The notes under the pieces were generated by a model. That model searched no databases. It saw only the letters and a list, made by a program, of their open reading frames with translations, and was not told where the DNA came from. This document shows, piece by piece, positions 23,374 to 31,330 of a stretch of DNA of 64,000 nt; the first letter of the stretch is position 1; each line of letters starts with the position of its first letter. The stretch lies in the NCBI RefSeq assembly GCF_000013365.1, contig NC_007778.1:5194501-5258500 (forward strand), read 5' to 3'. The stretch comes from Rhodopseudomonas palustris HaA2 (GTDB taxonomy: Bacteria > Pseudomonadota > Alphaproteobacteria > Rhizobiales > Xanthobacteraceae). Both the position numbers and the translations under genes were made by a program.

Positions 23374-25238
23374 ACCGGTTCGCCGAATTGCTCGACCGCC
23401 TCGCCTATGAGCCCGGCCGCAACAACAAGCTGCGGCTGATCACCAATTACTTCCGCGCCACCGAAGACCCCGACCGCGGCTATGCGCTGGCCGCGCTGAC
23501 CGGCGCATTGTCGTTTCGCCACGCCAAGCCCGGCCTGATCCGGACTCTGATCGCCGAACGCACCGATCCGGTGCTGTTCGGCCTGTCCTACGACTATGTC
23601 GGCGACCTGTCGGAGACGGTCGCGCTGATGTGGCCTGCGCCGCGAGGCCGAGCCTCCTCCCCTCCCCCTTGCGGGGAGGGAGCCTGCCCCGGACTTGATC
23701 CGGGGTCGGGGGTGGGGGTCGACAACGGGAGCTTTTCCTCGGCGCACCCTCACCCCACCCCTCTCCCGCAAGCGGGAGAGGGAGCGCGCAGTCCGTCGGG
23801 TGAACACACCTCTCCACTATCCGACGCAGCAACGAAAGCTGGCCACAACAACCCGCCGCCGCCGACGCTCACCGACATCGTCACCACGCTGCACAGCCTC
23901 GGCAAGGCCGAGCTGCCGGCGCAGCTTGCGCGCTGGCTCGACGAACTCGACGAGACCGGACGCTGGGCGTTGTTGAAGCTCGTCACGGGCGGCCTGCGGA
24001 TCGGCATCTCGGCGCGCCTCGCAAAGACCGCTGCCGCAGCGCTCGGCGATAAGGATCCGCACGACGTCGAACTGGTCTGGCCCGGGCTCGAGGCGCCCTA
24101 TCTCGACTTGTTCGCCTGGCTCGACGGCCGCGGCCCGCAGCCGGTCAACCGCGATCCGGCGCCGTTCCGCCCGGTGATGCTGGCGCATGCGGTCGAGGAC
24201 GCCGACTTCGAGGCCATGACCCCGGCCGACTACATCGCCGAATGGAAATGGGACGGCATCCGCGTCCAGGCGGTGAGCGGCATCGGCGACGACGGCGAAA
24301 CCGTGGTGCGGCTGTATTCGCGCAGCGGCGAGGACATCACCATGAGCTTCCCGGACCTGTTGCCATCGCTGCGGCTGCCCGGCGCGATCGACGGCGAACT
24401 CCTGGTGCTGCGCGAAGGCCGGGTGCAGTCGTTCAACGTGCTGCAGCAACGGCTCAACCGCAAATCGGTGACGCCGAAGCTGATCAAGGAGTATCCGATT
24501 CATCTGCGCGCCTACGACCTGCTCGGCGACGGCGACGCGGATCTGCGGATACAGCCCTTCGTCGATCGACGTGCGCGGCTCGAGCGCTTCATCGCACGGC
24601 TCGACGACCCCAGAGTCGATCTTTCGCCGACGGTCGCGTTCGACGATTGGGACGGCTTGCGGGCGGCGCGGCGCGATCCGGCCAGCGCCGGCGCCGGCCT
24701 CGACGCCGACGCGGTCGAGGGCGTGATGCTGAAGCGGCGCGACGCGCTGTATCTGCCCGGCCGGCCGAAAGGCCAGTGGTGGAAGTGGAAGCACGACCCG
24801 CACATCATCGACGCGGTGCTGATGTACGCCCAGCGTGGCCACGGCAAGCGCTCGTCTTATTACTCCGACTACACTTTCGGGGTCTGGACTGAAGGCGACG
24901 ACGGCGACCAGCTCGTTCCGGTCGGCAAAGCCTATTTCGGCTTCACCGACGAGGAGCTGCTGCAGATCGACCGCTTCGTCCGCCGCAACACCACCGAGAA
25001 ATTCGGCCCGGTCCGCCATGTCGTGCACGAGCCCGACCAGGGCCTGGTGCTGGAAGTCGCGTTCGAGGGGCTGCAACGCTCGCCGCGGCACAAGTCCGGC
25101 GTGGCGATGCGGTTTCCGCGAATCAGCCGGCTGCGCTGGGACAAGCCGCCGCGCGACGCCGACCGGCTGGCGACGCTGGAACGGATGCTGAAGGCCGACA
25201 CCGCCGGCCCCGAAAAAGCCGCCCCGAGCAGCCATTGA
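23370..25238 (+). CDS. ATP-dependent DNA ligase of the ligase-associated repair module, with in-frame palindrome insertion
   Basis: 622 residues. It seals nicks through a ligase-adenylate: Lys293 in EWKWDGIRVQ is the adenylated lysine. An N-terminal DNA-binding domain covers about 1-260. The nucleotidyltransferase motifs (LYSRSGEDI, DGELLVL, EGVMLKRRDALYLPG, QWWKWK) and an OB domain follow. Residues about 91-155 (PRGRASSPPPCGEG... region) are low-complexity and encoded by a family B palindrome within the N-terminal domain, after ETVALMWP and before the native LTDIVTTLHSLGKAEL block. It is translationally coupled to the exonuclease. Such ligases usually have about 530-570 residues, so the extra length fits the insertion. 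Confidence 0.94.
   Translation: MNRFAELLDRLAYEPGRNNKLRLITNYFRATEDPDRGYALAALTGALSFRHAKPGLIRTLIAERTDPVLFGLSYDYVGDLSETVALMWPAPRGRASSPPPCGEGACPGLDPGSGVGVDNGSFSSAHPHPTPLPQAGEGARSPSGEHTSPLSDAATKAGHNNPPPPTLTDIVTTLHSLGKAELPAQLARWLDELDETGRWALLKLVTGGLRIGISARLAKTAAAALGDKDPHDVELVWPGLEAPYLDLFAWLDGRGPQPVNRDPAPFRPVMLAHAVEDADFEAMTPADYIAEWKWDGIRVQAVSGIGDDGETVVRLYSRSGEDITMSFPDLLPSLRLPGAIDGELLVLREGRVQSFNVLQQRLNRKSVTPKLIKEYPIHLRAYDLLGDGDADLRIQPFVDRRARLERFIARLDDPRVDLSPTVAFDDWDGLRAARRDPASAGAGLDADAVEGVMLKRRDALYLPGRPKGQWWKWKHDPHIIDAVLMYAQRGHGKRSSYYSDYTFGVWTEGDDGDQLVPVGKAYFGFTDEELLQIDRFVRRNTTEKFGPVRHVVHEPDQGLVLEVAFEGLQRSPRHKSGVAMRFPRISRLRWDKPPRDADRLATLERMLKADTAGPEKAAPSSH
23640..23835. repeat. Family B palindrome inserted in the DNA ligase gene
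   Basis: CTCCCCTCCCCCTTGCGGGG, GGGGTCGGGGGTGGGGGTCG, CTCACCCCACCCCTCTCCCG and CAAGCGGGAGAGGG form an imperfect inverted repeat inside the ligase frame, encoding about residues 91-155 without a stop. It carries an extra ACTTGATCCGGGGTCGG segment typical of another subfamily arrangement. Confidence 0.82.
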
Positions 25239-25308
25239 CGCCATCAGGCCGGTTCCCCATCTGCTCGACAGCGATTATCATGCGGCCGCACCGCACGAGG
25301 ACCCAGTG

Positions 25309-25611
25309 ATGCGCGACGACACCCGAAATATTCCGGCCTCCGACGACAGCCTGACCCGCTTCCTCGGCGGCTCGCCGCTCGCGGTGTTGTTCCGCCTGGT
25401 GCTGATGTCGATCCTGGTCGGCGTCGTGCTGGCGGCGATCGGCCTCGATCCGTGGAATATCCTCGTCAGCATCCGGCTGCTATTCCAGCGAATCTGGGAT
25501 CTCGGCTTCGACGCGATCAGCGGGGTGTGGCGCTACTTCCTGCTCGGCGCGGGGATCGTGATCCCGATCTGGCTGCTGACTCGCCTGTTCGGCACGCCGC
25601 GCGGGAGATAA
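25309..25611 (+). CDS. Small inner-membrane protein, DUF6460-like
   Basis: 100 residues. A soluble N-terminus (RDDTRNIPASDDSLTRFLGG) is followed by two membrane spans (PLAVLFRLVLMSILVGVVLA; YFLLGAGIVIPIWLLTRLFG). It resembles the alphaproteobacterial DUF6460 family; function unknown. The ATG at 25309 is chosen over an adjacent GTG; CACGAGG lies upstream. It lies 70 bp after the ligase and 18 bp before the MATE gene, so it may share a transcript with the exporter. Confidence 0.78.
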   Translation: MRDDTRNIPASDDSLTRFLGGSPLAVLFRLVLMSILVGVVLAAIGLDPWNILVSIRLLFQRIWDLGFDAISGVWRYFLLGAGIVIPIWLLTRLFGTPRGR

Positions 25612-25629
25612 TCCGCGCGGATCGGAATT

Positions 25630-26988
25630 TTGCCTCCCGCCTCGTTCGTCACCTCCCGGCAGGTGTTCGCCATCGCCGGCCCGGCGATGGTCGCCAACCT
25701 GACGACCCCGCTGCTCGGCGTGGTCGCCACCACGGCGATCGGACGACTCGGCGACGCCACCATGCTCGGCGGCGTGGCGATGACGTCGGTGATCTTCGAC
25801 TGCCTGTTCTGGCTGTTCGGCTTCCTGCGGATGAGCACGCTGGCGTTCACCGCGCAGGCACTCGGCGCCGGCGACACCCGCGAAGTGCCCGCTCATCTGG
25901 TCCGCGGCCTGATCGTCGCCGCGCTGATCGGGCTGGCGCTGATCGCGTTGCAAGCGCCGATGGCAGCCGCGCTGATCGGCGCGATGGGCGGCAGCGACGG
26001 CGTCAGCGCGGCGGCGAAGGCCTACTTCTCCATCCGGATCTGGTCCGCGCCGCTGGTGCTGGCGAATTTCGCCGTGCTCGGCTGGCTGGTCGGGCAGGCG
26101 CGCGCCAAGCTCGCGCTCGGCGTGCAGGTCGCGATCAACCTGATCAATATCGCGACGACGATCGCGCTGGTGCTGTGGTTCGAGTTCGGCATCGCCGGCG
26201 CGGCGATCGCGGCGGTGATCGCCGAGGGCTCGGGGCTGGTCGTCGGGCTTGCGGTCGCGATCTGGCTGTTCCGCGGCGTGCCGCGGCCGTCGCGCGCCGC
26301 CTTGTTCGACTCCGACAAGTTGAAGCGGATGTTCGCGGTCAACCGCGACATCATGATTCGTACTGCCGCGATGATCGCGGTGTTCCTGTTCTTCACCGCG
26401 CAGGGCGCCCGCGACGGCGACGTCGTGCTCGCCACCAACTCGGTGCTCAACAATTTCCTGATGGTCAGCGCGTTCTTTCTCGACGGCCTCGCCAACGCCG
26501 CCGAGCAGCTCTGCGGCCGAACGCTCGGCGCACGCGACCGCGCCGGCTTCGTCGCGGCGACGCGGCTGGTGATCCTGTGGGGCTTCGGCTTCGCGCTGGT
26601 GGTGAGCGCGACCTACGCGCTGGCCGGCCCGATGCTGATCGACGTGATGACGTCGAACGAAGAACTGCGCCGCGCCGCGCGCGACTATCTCTGGCTGGTG
26701 ACGCTGGCGCCGGTGCTCGGCGTGTTCGCCTTCGCGTTCGACGGCATCTTCATCGGCGCCACCTGGGCGCGCGAGATGCGCAATCTGATGTTGCTGTCGC
26801 TGGTGCTGTTCTTCGCGAGCTGGCTGGCACTGCGCCCGCTCGGCAACACCGGGCTGTGGATCGCGCTGCTGCTGCACTACGTCTGGCGCGGCGGGCTGCA
26901 GGCGCTGCGCTATCCGGCGATGCTACGCACCTCGTTTCCGGCTGCGACGGCCGGTTCAACTTTCCTAAAATTGACAGCACCGGATTAG
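25630..26988 (+). CDS. MATE-family efflux transporter (DinF-like)
   Basis: 452 residues with about 12 membrane spans in two homologous halves; inner-membrane cation-coupled drug or metabolite exporter. The family start FAIAGPAMVANLTTPLLGVV and the second-half counterpart VLATNSVLNNFLMVSAFFLD are clear. The start is TTG at 25630, forced by the frame and the position of helix 1; no strong ribosome site is visible, so it may be coupled to the preceding small gene 18 bp upstream. DinF-type MATEs sit next to DNA-repair genes in several bacteria; here the ligase operon is just upstream, a suggestive but unproven link. Confidence 0.9.
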   Translation: MPPASFVTSRQVFAIAGPAMVANLTTPLLGVVATTAIGRLGDATMLGGVAMTSVIFDCLFWLFGFLRMSTLAFTAQALGAGDTREVPAHLVRGLIVAALIGLALIALQAPMAAALIGAMGGSDGVSAAAKAYFSIRIWSAPLVLANFAVLGWLVGQARAKLALGVQVAINLINIATTIALVLWFEFGIAGAAIAAVIAEGSGLVVGLAVAIWLFRGVPRPSRAALFDSDKLKRMFAVNRDIMIRTAAMIAVFLFFTAQGARDGDVVLATNSVLNNFLMVSAFFLDGLANAAEQLCGRTLGARDRAGFVAATRLVILWGFGFALVVSATYALAGPMLIDVMTSNEELRRAARDYLWLVTLAPVLGVFAFAFDGIFIGATWAREMRNLMLLSLVLFFASWLALRPLGNTGLWIALLLHYVWRGGLQALRYPAMLRTSFPAATAGSTFLKLTAPD

Positions 26989-27090
26989 CTCGGATTTCAC
27001 GACAGAATGAGTTGCGGTCAAAACAGCTCTTCGCGAAATCCATGTCACCGAAATACCATCTCTCCGAGGATCGCAAAAAGGAGAGCTGAA

Positions 27091-27795
27091 ATGTGCGGCG
27101 CTTGCCCCAACAATGCCCTGTCTCGTCGGAAACTGTTTCAAGGCGGGCTCGGACTACTCGCCGCGGCATCGCTGCCGCTGGCAGCCCATGCGCAGGCGAA
27201 AGAGCCGAGCGATACGCCCGAGGCGGCGCTCGACAAGCTGATGCAGGGCAATGCGCGCTATGTCGGCAACGAACTACGCGAGCGTGATTTCTCGTCCGGC
27301 CGGGTTGCCCGGACGCAAAGCCAATCGCCCTTCGCCGCGATCCTGGGCTGCGCCGATTCCCGGATCGCGCCGGAACTGGCGTTCGACCAGGGGCCGGGCA
27401 GTCTGTTCGTCGTTCGCGTCGCGGGCAATTTCGTCACGCAGGACGGGCTCGCCAGTCTCGAATACGGCGCCGCGGTGCTCGGCACCAAGGTGATCATGGT
27501 GCTCGGCCACAGCAATTGCGGCGCGGTCAACGCCACGATCGGCGCGCTGCAGAAGGGCAATGACCTGCCCGGTCACATCGGCGATCTGGTGCGCGCGATG
27601 AAGCCCGGGATCGAGCCCGCCCTCAAGCAGGCCGGCGACGACCTGCCGCAGCGAGCGGTAATCGCGAACGTCCGCAGCAATGTGCAGCAGTTGCAGCAAT
27701 CGAAGCCGATCCTGGCGGACATGGTCTCGGCCGGCAAACTGAAAGTCGTCGGCGGCGTCTATGATCTGGCCAGCGGCAAGGTCACGCTGGTGTAA
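27091..27795 (+). CDS. Beta-carbonic anhydrase with twin-arginine signal peptide
   Basis: 234 residues. It interconverts carbon dioxide and bicarbonate. Zinc ligands Cys87 and Asp89 (GCADSR) and His140, Cys143 (GHSNCGAV) are intact. The N-terminus has a Tat motif SRRKLFQGG at 11-19 followed by a hydrophobic stretch ending AAHAQA, so export of the folded enzyme to the periplasm is predicted; most beta-class enzymes are cytoplasmic. The ATG at 27091 is preceded by AAAAGGAGAG, which decides it over an upstream in-frame ATG at 27007. It stands alone between MATE and MBL genes. A second, alpha-type, exported carbonic anhydrase is encoded 3.5 kb further on. Confidence 0.93.
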   Translation: MCGACPNNALSRRKLFQGGLGLLAAASLPLAAHAQAKEPSDTPEAALDKLMQGNARYVGNELRERDFSSGRVARTQSQSPFAAILGCADSRIAPELAFDQGPGSLFVVRVAGNFVTQDGLASLEYGAAVLGTKVIMVLGHSNCGAVNATIGALQKGNDLPGHIGDLVRAMKPGIEPALKQAGDDLPQRAVIANVRSNVQQLQQSKPILADMVSAGKLKVVGGVYDLASGKVTLV

Positions 27796-27993
27796 CTTCG
27801 GCGACAAGCCCCTCGCCTCTCCGGCGCGATCCGGCGCGCGTCGGATGGCGGCGCTATCGTGCGTCCATCCGCCACGTGTCGATCGACGCGACATCGGGGC
27901 GCGTGCAATCCGGCGATGGTTGGGCTTCCGCTCGCCTTCGCCCCAGCGTAGAGGTGCCCTGGCCCGGCAACTGCCGTGGCCGAGGGATCAGCG

Positions 27994-28728
27994 ATGCAAC
28001 TGCGATTTGTCGGCTGTGGCGATGCGCTCGGCTCCGGCGGCCGGCTCAACACCTGCTTCCACGTCGCGGGAGAGCGCGTCAACTTCCTGATCGACTGCGG
28101 CGCGACATCGTTGCCCGCGCTGAAGCGCTACGGCATTTCGCGCGATGCGCTCGACCTGGTGCTGATCACCCACTTTCACGGCGACCATTTCGGTGGCCTG
28201 CCGTTTCTGCTGCTCGATGCGAAATCCGCCAAGCGCAAGCGACCGCTGGTGATCGCCGGGCCGCCCGGCATCGACATCCGCCTGACGCGGGTGATGGAGG
28301 CGCTGTTCGAACATTCCTCGGCGACCCAGCCGACGTTCGATCTGCAGGTGATCGCGCTCGACCCGACCGTGCCGCGGACCTTCGGCGCAGTGACGGCGAC
28401 GCCGTTTCCGGTGATCCACGGCGATTCCGGCGGGCCATTCTATGCCTATCGCATCGAAGCCGAAGGCCGCACGCTGGCCTATAGCGGCGACACGCAATGG
28501 ACCGATACGCTGGTCGCCGCGGCGCACGACGCCGATCTGTTCATCGCCGAGGCCTACACCTACGACCGCAATGTGAAGAACCATCTCAGCCTGAAGGCGC
28601 TCGAGACCCACCTGCCCGAGATCAATCCGAAGCGGCTGATCCTCACCCATATGGGCGACGATGTGCTGCACAAGCTCGACACCGTCCCGCATATGGCCGC
28701 GAGCGACGGACTGATCGTGGAGTTGTAG
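27994..28728 (+). CDS. MBL-fold metal-dependent hydrolase (RNase Z-like)
   Basis: 244 residues. The metallo-beta-lactamase signature THFHGDHFGG, the late ligands FPVIHGDSG and YSGDTQWTD, and a final His in LILTHMGDD form a complete two-metal site. Overall shape resembles the RNase Z/PhnP-like group, but lacks an obvious exosite arm, so it is more likely a small-molecule phosphodiesterase or hydrolase than tRNase Z. The ATG at 27994 follows GAGGGA. It converges on pyrD across a family E palindrome. No operon partner. Confidence 0.88.
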   Translation: MQLRFVGCGDALGSGGRLNTCFHVAGERVNFLIDCGATSLPALKRYGISRDALDLVLITHFHGDHFGGLPFLLLDAKSAKRKRPLVIAGPPGIDIRLTRVMEALFEHSSATQPTFDLQVIALDPTVPRTFGAVTATPFPVIHGDSGGPFYAYRIEAEGRTLAYSGDTQWTDTLVAAAHDADLFIAEAYTYDRNVKNHLSLKALETHLPEINPKRLILTHMGDDVLHKLDTVPHMAASDGLIVEL

Positions 28729-28824
28729 TCATTCCGGGGCGCGCCGCAGGCGCGAACCCGGAATCTCGAGATGCTCTGCTCGTATCAGACTCCGGGTTCG
28801 CCGCTCCGCGGCGCCCCGGAATGA
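28729..28824. repeat. Extragenic palindrome, family E
   Basis: TCATTCCGGGGCGCGCCGCA with inner AACCCGGAATCT, and the complement AGACTCCGGGTTCGC...GGCGCCCCGGAATGA. It fills the gap between the convergent MBL and pyrD genes, where it may act as a bidirectional terminator. Confidence 0.85.
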
Positions 28825-28841
28825 CGACGATCTGACAGCCC

Positions 28842-29936
28842 TTACACCGGCCACTCTTCCGCGGTGATGGTCGGCGCGTCGGCACCGACGATTTCGGAAA
28901 GCGAGTCACGCCCGGTGCGCAGCAGCGTCGAGGCGAGATCGGCCTTGATGCTGTCGACGAGGCCGAGGCCCTTGTAGATCAGCGCCGAATACAGCTGCAC
29001 CAGGCTGGCGCCGGCGCGGATCTTGGTCAGCGCCGCGCCGCCGGAATCGATGCCGCCGACGCCGATCAGCGGAAATGCGCCCTCGGCCCGGACATAGGTC
29101 TCCGCCACCATCCGGGTCGACAGCCGGAACAGCGGCCGGCCGCTGAGGCCGCCCTGCTCGTTCAGCCGCGTCCGTTCGCGCAGCATCGGGGAGCGCGACA
29201 GCGTGGTGTTGGCGACGATCATGCCGTCGACCCGGCGCGAGCGGGCGATGTGCACCACGTCGTCGAGTTCACTGAGCGTGAGGTCGGGCGCAATCTTCAG
29301 CAGCACAGGAGTGTCGCCGGCGCTGGCGCGGACCCGTTCGCGGGCCTCGATCACCCGCGCCAGCAGATCGTCGAGCGCCGCCGCCTGCTGCAGATTGCGC
29401 AGGCCCGGCGTATTCGGCGACGACACGTTGACGGTGAAATAGCTCGCCACCGGCGCAAAGGTCTCGATCAGCGACACGTAGTCGGCGACGCGATCGGTGC
29501 TGTCCTTGTTGGCGCCGACATTGACGCCGACGATGCCGCCCTGCTGCGCCCGCGCCGCAAGCCGGCGTAGCACGGCCTCGGCGCCGTCATTGTTGAAGCC
29601 CATCCGGTTGATGATAGCCTCGTCGCGCTCCAGCCGGAACAACCGCGGCCGCGGATTGCCGGCCTGCGGCTTCGGCGTCACCGTGCCGATCTCGACGAAG
29701 CCGAAGCCGAGCCGCAGCAGCGCATCCGGCGCTTCGGCATTCTTGTCGAAACCGGCGGCGATGCCGACCGGATTGGGGAAGTTCAGCCCGAAGGCGCGCA
29801 CCGCGAGCTTGGAATCGTCCGGGCGCGGCTTCACCTGCGGCAGCAGCCGCAACCCCTGGATGGCGAGGCGGTGGGCGTCTTCGGCGTCGAGCAGACGCAG
29901 CAGCGGGAGCGAGAACGCGTCGAAGGCGCGGATCAC
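28842..29936 (-). CDS. pyrD: Dihydroorotate dehydrogenase, class 2 (quinone-dependent)
   Basis: 364 residues. It oxidises dihydroorotate to orotate in pyrimidine synthesis, membrane-associated and quinone-linked. The N-terminal amphipathic region (FDAFSLPLLRLLDAEDAHRL) is the class 2 membrane/quinone tunnel. The FMN barrel carries GIAAGFDKNAEAPDAL, NRMGFNND, the catalytic serine in NVSSPNTPGLR (172-173) and the late GVGGIDSG. The start is GTG at 29936, which overlaps the stop of the DUF952 gene (GTGA), indicating coupling. Longer upstream frame readings run into DUF952 and are discarded. Confidence 0.95.
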   Translation of the reverse strand: MIRAFDAFSLPLLRLLDAEDAHRLAIQGLRLLPQVKPRPDDSKLAVRAFGLNFPNPVGIAAGFDKNAEAPDALLRLGFGFVEIGTVTPKPQAGNPRPRLFRLERDEAIINRMGFNNDGAEAVLRRLAARAQQGGIVGVNVGANKDSTDRVADYVSLIETFAPVASYFTVNVSSPNTPGLRNLQQAAALDDLLARVIEARERVRASAGDTPVLLKIAPDLTLSELDDVVHIARSRRVDGMIVANTTLSRSPMLRERTRLNEQGGLSGRPLFRLSTRMVAETYVRAEGAFPLIGVGGIDSGGAALTKIRAGASLVQLYSALIYKGLGLVDSIKADLASTLLRTGRDSLSEIVGADAPTITAEEWPV

Positions 29937-30277
29937 AGCGCGACCTCCGTGAGATCGTGGCGACCGTCGGCAAAGGTTGCGATGTCGCGAATGCCAGTGA
30001 CGGCGCCGAGATGGAGTTCGCCGTAGAGATGCGGAAACAGCTCGCCGCCACGCGACGGCTCCCAACGCAGCGCCGGCCCCAGCCCTTCCGCATCGACCGC
30101 GATCAGCTTCAGGCCGGTCTGGCCGGCAAAATGCCTGGCGAGCGTCCCCGCCAATTGCTCCGCGGTGGAGAAATGGATGAAGCCATCACGGCCGTCGTCG
30201 GCGCTGCCACGGTAGACGCCGGCCTCCTCGGCCTCACGCCATGCCGAGGCGTCACAGATCTTGTAAATCGTGCGCAA
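29933..30277 (-). CDS. DUF952 family protein
   Basis: 114 residues. Family pattern: TIYKICDASAWREAEEAGVY, GFIHFSTAEQLAGTLARHFA, LRWEPSRGGELFPHLYG. DUF952 proteins are small cytoplasmic proteins of unknown function. It overlaps pyrD by four bases and is the first gene of that pair, a pairing common in this bacterial group as far as I recall. The frame begins with TTG at 30277 placed exactly at the family N-terminus; no strong ribosome site is visible. Confidence 0.88.
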   Translation of the reverse strand: MRTIYKICDASAWREAEEAGVYRGSADDGRDGFIHFSTAEQLAGTLARHFAGQTGLKLIAVDAEGLGPALRWEPSRGGELFPHLYGELHLGAVTGIRDIATFADGRHDLTEVAL

Positions 30278-30606
30278 AGGCCCGGATTCCCGTTGCGGCT
30301 GGTTGTTGTAGCGGATCGATCATGCAACCCGCGACCGCCGGCAACCGAAACAACATCCGCGGAAACAATACTTTGCGTACGTCCTGATCGCAGAACAGGC
30401 CCCCCAGAGCGGACCGGCGCGCGTTCGGTTGCCTGGAAATCGTCCGGGCTCGGCATTGACCGTATCGGTGGCCTCGGTGCACTGCAAGCGCCGCGTTTTT
30501 GTCGCAAGACGGGATTGCGGAACGCCGCGCGTTGAGGTAATAATTCCTAGTTGTCAAGCTTTTTCTGCCGCCCGGCCGCGCCGGGCTTCGCCAGGGGGTG
30601 GCCGCG
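30278..30606. other. Divergent intergenic region between DUF952 and S24 genes
   Basis: 329 bp with no convincing ORF. An AT-rich patch near 30535-30568 may hold the promoter of the S24 gene. A hairpin GCCCGGC-CGC-GCCGGGC at 30570-30586 lies in its 5' leader, about 20 bases before the start codon. Confidence 0.5.
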
Positions 30607-31239
30607 ATGCAAATGCTGACGCACGACCAGATCTGGACCGCACTCGACCGATTGGCCGAGCGCTCGGGCCTTTCTCCTTCCGGACTCGCCAAGAAGTCCG
30701 GTCTCGATCCGACCACCTTCAACAAGTCCAAGCGGATCACCAATGACGGCCGTGAGCGCTGGCCATCGACCGAATCGGTAGCGAAGGCGCTCGCCGCCAC
30801 CAACACGGCGATCGACACCTTCGTGCAGCTCATCACCGATCGGCCGCGGGTGGTGCAGTCGGTGCCGTTGCTCGGTCTCGCCCAGGCCGGTGCCGGTGGC
30901 TTCTTCGACGACGGCGGATTTCCGGCCGGCAAGGGCTGGGACGAAATCGGCCTTCCGTCGATCAACGACGAGCACGCCTATGCGCTGGAAATCTCCGGCG
31001 AATCGATGAAGCCGGCCTATCGCGACGGCGACATCATCGTGGTGTCTCCAGGCACTGCAATCCGGCGCGGCGACCGCGTGGTGGTCAAGACCACCAGCGG
31101 CGAGGTGATGGTGAAGGAGCTGAAGCGCCGCACCACTAAAATCGTGGAACTCGCCTCCCTGAATCCCAGCCATCCGGACCGGACGCTGGCACCGGCGGAC
31201 GTCGAGTGGATCGCACGCATCGTCTGGGCCAGCCAGTAA
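30607..31239 (+). CDS. S24-family LexA-like transcriptional regulator
   Basis: 210 residues. An N-terminal helix-turn-helix region (TALDRLAERSGLSPSGLAKK) is followed by a C-terminal S24 peptidase domain. The catalytic pair is Ser133 (EISGESMKPAYRDGD) and Lys170 (GEVMVKEL), with the 37-residue spacing seen in LexA. An Ala-Gly sequence near 94-97 (QAGAGG) lies where LexA-type self-cleavage occurs. It is therefore a possible autocleavable repressor rather than LexA itself. No phage genes surround it, and its targets are unknown. The ATG at 30607 is chosen; GGGGG precedes it, and 30613 is an alternative. The alpha-carbonic anhydrase follows 91 bp on. Confidence 0.88.
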   Translation: MQMLTHDQIWTALDRLAERSGLSPSGLAKKSGLDPTTFNKSKRITNDGRERWPSTESVAKALAATNTAIDTFVQLITDRPRVVQSVPLLGLAQAGAGGFFDDGGFPAGKGWDEIGLPSINDEHAYALEISGESMKPAYRDGDIIVVSPGTAIRRGDRVVVKTTSGEVMVKELKRRTTKIVELASLNPSHPDRTLAPADVEWIARIVWASQ

Positions 31240-31330
31240 CCAACTGTAAGTCCTAGCTGTTCGTCGGGACTTCACAAAGTTCCCGGGGTGACGGATGATG
31301 GAACCCATCCTCATCCCGGAGCACAGACCG

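Noticed and set aside
25452-27089. 545-codon plus-strand frame overlapping the small membrane and MATE genes
   Set aside because: It runs out of frame through two membrane-protein genes with clear spans; Arg/Asp-rich shadow.
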